Source: Diphasiastrum complanatum
Lineage: Eukaryota > Streptophyta > Lycopodiopsida > Lycopodiales > Lycopodiaceae
Direction of reading: 5' to 3'
Length of the DNA stretch: 64,000 nucleotides
Assembly (NCBI GenBank): GCA_029204225.1
Contig: CM055096.1
Span: 44,441,967-44,505,966, forward strand
Below are positions 60,279 through 64,000 of this stretch, in pieces. Below the pieces are notes generated by a model. The model was not told the origin of the DNA. It was given only the letters and a program-made list of their open reading frames with translations, and ran no database searches. A program made the position numbers and the translations under genes. Each line of letters opens with the position of its first letter. Within the stretch, counting starts at the first letter, position 1.

Positions 60279-61588
60279 TCATATCAAAATAATGAGTATG
60301 AGTAATTCATTACAAGTTTGATATGAGTTTCAAGAGGTAGGAAAAGCTAACATAGATCATGATTCAACAATAATATCAACTCCAGTTAATCCCAAATCCA
60401 ACCAGTGGCAATACTGACAAACCTAGGAGTTAGTCGACACATTCGAGTATATTAATGGCAACAAACTACTTAGCTTCAAAATATATACAATGAGAATGAA
60501 AAAAGAATTTCAATTAAAAGCTTTCCAAGTGTACTATTTTGAAATTGTTTAAGTTTTCATTACAATATATGCTTTCATTGGGCCTTGGCATTTTGTGAGT
60601 AGATTTTTGTGAGTTTTGCAAGTTTTTTTTGCCCACGATTCAACAAAAGGTAACACATGGAGTGCTATTGTTTTCGTGCCATTACATGAAAACGGTAACA
60701 TATGGGGTGCCACCTTTTTCATGCCATTACATGCTTTTTTATATATAAGGATTATGGTTTGTTACATAGTTGAAAATTTCAGTAGCTATCACATTTTAAA
60801 TAGGTCCATCAAAATACACCTCTAGGCTTTAAAATTTAGGTTTACTTGTATCGTGGAAACAAGTTTATGAAGCTATAAAAGCTTGCACATCGGCGTGATA
60901 GCCCACAGATATATATTCAAATTTTAAAAACAAGTCAAAAATATTCAAATTTCAAAACAAACTAAAAAATTATTATCATTATTTGGATCCGATTTGGTTA
61001 GCATGACATGCTATCTGAGTCACCTCCAAAAGATATTCAAATTAAATACCACTGTTTTATTAATAGATTTTTTTTTGGTTCGCTAGCACATCGACTAGCC
61101 TTTAGAGCTTCATGGACATTTATCCATAATAAAAATAAACACGTACTAGCCTTGAAAGGGTAGCAAAGACACATAATTTTATTTTTTTGTAAGCTGGCGT
61201 GCTAGATTTTACAATTTCTACTTTGTACACTAATCTCTTCAGCTTTCAAGGGGCTTTCCAAAGAAACTTCATTTGTAGAAAGCTGGCTGATTTGAATTCC
61301 AATCCTATTTGAGATTCAAGACAATGGGCAAGTTATAATGAAACAAAAAGAGTGAAATGTAACTTCCTTACAACTTTATCAAAAGGGCACATAAATGCTT
61401 GCAATGTTCTTTAAAAAATGAATATCCCTTTTCAAATCAAATCTCATCGTAATCTATTTGGAGCACGAATATATTTTGACATTGTCACTAATAATATTTC
61501 AAACTAAAATTCTCCACTCCTTTTCACAAACATTTAAAAAGTAGAGTTATAATTTCTTTCTCATGATTGTTTATAAAACATAATTAAC
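59901..61588. other. AT-rich spacer without a gene
   Basis: Holds the CA microsatellite listed separately. At 60640-60735 a roughly 45-bp word is repeated (GGTAACACATGGAGTGC...GTGCCATTACATG / GGTAACATATGGGGTGCC...ATGCCATTACATG). No coding signal. Confidence 0.45.
60226..60277. repeat. (CA)n microsatellite, about 26 units
   Basis: A perfect CA repeat preceded by GCGCGCGTG, a potential Z-DNA-forming purine-pyrimidine run. Confidence 0.95.
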
Positions 61589-61599
61589 TTGCTCAGCCA

Positions 61600-62560
61600 T
61601 AAAACCTTTTTAAATACACCAAGAAGGTCTATGAGAGAGAGATCTAAACCAAGGAGGCTCACATATTTGGAGAAAGGCAAGCAAGTGGAAGATGGGACCT
61701 CTTATCATGCATTTCTCATCTCTTATGATGAGCCAAGAGATGTCCAAGATGCACTCCAATCAAAGGAGTGGTATGAAGCCTTGATTCACAATACTTGGGA
61801 GCTCGTGGATCCACCAAGGATGTTATTGGATGCAAGTGGGTGTTTAGAGTGAAGTACAACAATGATGAATCTATCAACAAGTTCGAAGCAAGCCTATGTG
61901 CCAAAGGATATGTTCAAATTCATGGTCTTGATTGTGAAGAAACCTTTGCACCCGTGGCCAAGATGGTCACTACTAAGGATTATCATTTCTATTGCATGCT
62001 CTTTCCGAAGCGGAGGATGTTCCAACTTGATGTTTCTAATGTCTTCCTCAATGGCTACCTTGAGGACGAAATCTATATGGAGCAACCCAAGGGCTATATC
62101 AAAGATGGTAATGAATCCAAAGTGTGTCTGTTATTCAAAAGCCTTTATGGGCTCAAGCAAGCCCCAAGGTCTTGGTATGCAAGGCTCAATTCATATCTTA
62201 TCTCACTTGGATTCAATCTAAGTGCTTATGATCCATCCTTGTATATAAAGTTTGTAAATATCAATCTTGTTTCTCATCATCTATGTAGATGATATTATCT
62301 TAAGTCGAAATTGCATGAAACTTGTTGATGAGACAAAAAGTGCATCAGGTAGTCTATTCAAAATGCAAGATCTGTGTGAGCTTCACTACATCTTAGGGCC
62401 CCTAGAAGTATCTCATGCATTTATTAGTCAATCTAAATATGCTCTTTCTATGCTTGAGGAATTTCATATGGAGAATTGCAAGATCATTGATACTCCCATG
62501 GACCATGTTGTAAAAGATCTTATCAAAGGGGATGAAAGATCAAACCTTCTCCTCTTTTTT
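61600..62560 (+). pseudogene. Ty1/copia RT remnant related to the 46-52 kb element
   Basis: Starts RRSMRERSKPRRLTYLEKGK, then DEPRDVQDALQSKEWYEAL, a frame change, DVIGCKWVFRVKYNNDESIN, QIHGLDCEETFAPVAKMVTT, FQLDVSNVFLNGYLEDEIYM, YIKDGNESKVCLLFKSLYGL, a frame change, IIYVDDIILSRN (intact YVDD) and EFHMENCKIIDTPMDHVVKD. It lacks gag, integrase and RNase H. Wording is nearly that of the nested copia, so both belong to one family. Confidence 0.9.
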
Positions 62561-63439
62561 ACCTTGGCTTGAATTGTTGTATTTTTTTTGAATTGATTCG
62601 TTCTCTTTCGATTCATTTATTAAATCCGTTAAACACCCAATCCATTTATGAAGTCCATCCATAGCATTTCCCCCTCCCCCTCAAAGAGTAGATTTATCAT
62701 GTACTTGCAAACCCATCAGACCCCTGCCCCCCACTTGGGAATTGAGACCCTCCACCAGTTACAAGCAAGGGTGTTTCATAACCCCCTCACTTTGCTTATC
62801 CAACAAGGTTACCCGAGTCGATGAGTTTGGCATTCCACGTTTCTTTGGTCCCGAATTCAAGCTCCCCTTGGAAACCAAGATGTATAAGCCACTTGCACCA
62901 ACATGCATAACCCCCTTGCCTCTCAGTAGTCTCATCTTGAGGGAGTGGTTGGGTTACACAGCCTTAAGAGGTAAAGGAAAACAACGGGCCAAACACCTCA
63001 ATTCCTTTTAAGTCTCATAGCTTTACTTTTAGGGCCGCCCATCCATGTGGCCGATTCACTTGCAAAAAGTGACGTCAACCAAAAACCTGATCGATCCATG
63101 GGTGCGAACGGGTTTGTAAAAACAAGTTTAGACGTGCTAGATAGAATGGGTCACCCGTTCACCCCAAAAAATGCATGATGCACTTTCGAGAACAAGTGAC
63201 ATGGAAAGATGCCCTAATAGGGTTAGGGCTGCCTGCAGTAGATGTTCCCATCGGCAGCCATTCGACAGTTGACAGACAAATCTTTTGCTTGTTTCTTGAT
63301 AATATATTATATTATCTGACAAGGATTGACGGACAGAACGCATCTATTTGCGTTTTCGGGTTTATCGAAGATCGAGGAGCGTGTCAGACCTCTTTTTCTT
63401 TGTGTACGGGAGTGCGCTGTGGCGGTGAAATTTAGTAGA
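62561..63439. other. No gene recognised
   Basis: Short frames only (for example 89 codons at 62742-63011, an unrecognised Pro/Leu-rich peptide). C-rich patches CCCCCTCCCCCTC near 62670 and CCCCTGCCCCCCAC near 62722. Confidence 0.4.
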
Positions 63440-63990
63440 CATTTGTTCGCTGCGAAACGAATCTGAAGAGGCGCGCGGAAGTTCATTAAGGAAGGATCGA
63501 CCACGTTGGTCTGTTATCTTTCGAAACGTTAGCCTATTTTAGCTCCCATCCTGTTTTCGTATTTGGCTATTTCTACTTAATAAAATCATGATTTGTTGTC
63601 TGCTATATTATGATGACGTTATGGTGATCTTTGCTCTATATTATCATAATAGATAATACTATGGTGAATTTACCGTTACATTATGATAATCATTTGGTAG
63701 AGTAGAATGGACCTCTGTTCACTGTTGAACAAATCTGAAGATGCGCGTAAGAGAAGAATAAGGCCAAATCGACCACGTTGTTCTGGCATCTTTTGAACGT
63801 TAGCCTGCTCTACCTCTTTTCCTTTTTGTTTCGTTTTTGGCTCGTTCTACTACATCAAATTTTGATAATTTTCCGTTATTTTGTTTTGTAATCATATGAT
63901 AATATGTCTTTTATATCCTGCTAATATTATGAATTGAAATATAGTATATTATCAATCATGGAGGATCGACCACTGTGTTCCGATATTAAT
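63440..63990. repeat. Diverged tandem repeat, about 272-bp period
   Basis: Two copies share AATCTGAAGA(G/T)GCGCG at 63460 and 63732, ATCGACCACGTTG at about 63497 and 63769, ACGTTAGCCT, and TTTTGGCT/TATTTGGCT with TTCTACT. A third partial copy with GGATCGACCACTGTG starts at about 63961 and runs off the window edge, so the array may continue. The segments between are AT-rich (TATATTATGATGACG, TACATTATGATAATC). Confidence 0.85.
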
Positions 63991-64000
63991 ACATATCCTG

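Overview
The window reads as nuclear DNA of a land plant. A seed-free vascular plant such as a fern or lycophyte fits best: a long PLS-class PPR editing factor with a full DYW domain, a DUO1-type sperm-lineage MYB, multi-kilobase introns, and a background dominated by decayed retrotransposons. The taxon is an inference; no rRNA, organellar or lineage-diagnostic gene is present.

Three host genes are supported by splice-consistent models. (1) 7257-10400 (+): a PPR-DYW RNA-editing factor, about 849 aa in three exons. Its two small 5' exons and the start of exon 3 encode an OSB-type PDF motif (WWDHR...NPRFPDFKHK...PSWV), the single-stranded-DNA-binding signature of organellar OSB proteins. This apparent OSB-PDF/PPR-DYW fusion is the most novel object seen here. 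(2) 20946-23176 (-): an R2R3-MYB of the DUO1 family, 386 aa in three exons, with the family's extra lysine in R3; two palindromic G-boxes and a GA tract lie upstream. (3) 34760-42408 (+): a PLAC8/cell-number-regulator (CNR6-like) membrane protein, 235 aa in four exons, with a 5.1 kb first intron that carries an antisense Ty3/gypsy fragment. An A1 aspartic protease pseudogene lies at 54115-55387 (-).

Most of the rest is mobile-element debris. From left to right: gypsy integrase (1-1140); a palindrome-rich minisatellite with higher-order structure (3832-4475); a 5'-truncated non-LTR-like reverse transcriptase with a putative C-terminal restriction-like nuclease domain (5780-6846); copia, gypsy and CACTA/TNP2 remnants (10.7-19 kb); a copia gag with its primer-binding site (25.9-26.5 kb); a gypsy chromovirus integrase (28.0-29.3 kb); a DUF7869-like transposon fragment (31.1-31.5 kb); and copia pieces at 43.7-45.8, 56.1-57.9, 59.3-59.9 and 61.6-62.6 kb. 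One nearly complete Ty1/copia element (46198-52431) has 736/737 bp LTRs, a 5-bp target duplication ACATA, a tRNA-iMet-type primer-binding site and a polypurine tract. It is inserted inside the 3' LTR of an older copia. Its gag-pol is broken by two frameshifts and two stops.

Long GA/TC, TG/CA and poly-C tracts are scattered throughout. They generate spurious Arg-Glu and Ser-Leu reading frames that are not genes. The host genes are not functionally clustered. The editing factor would act in organelles, the MYB in the male germ line, and the PLAC8 protein in a membrane.
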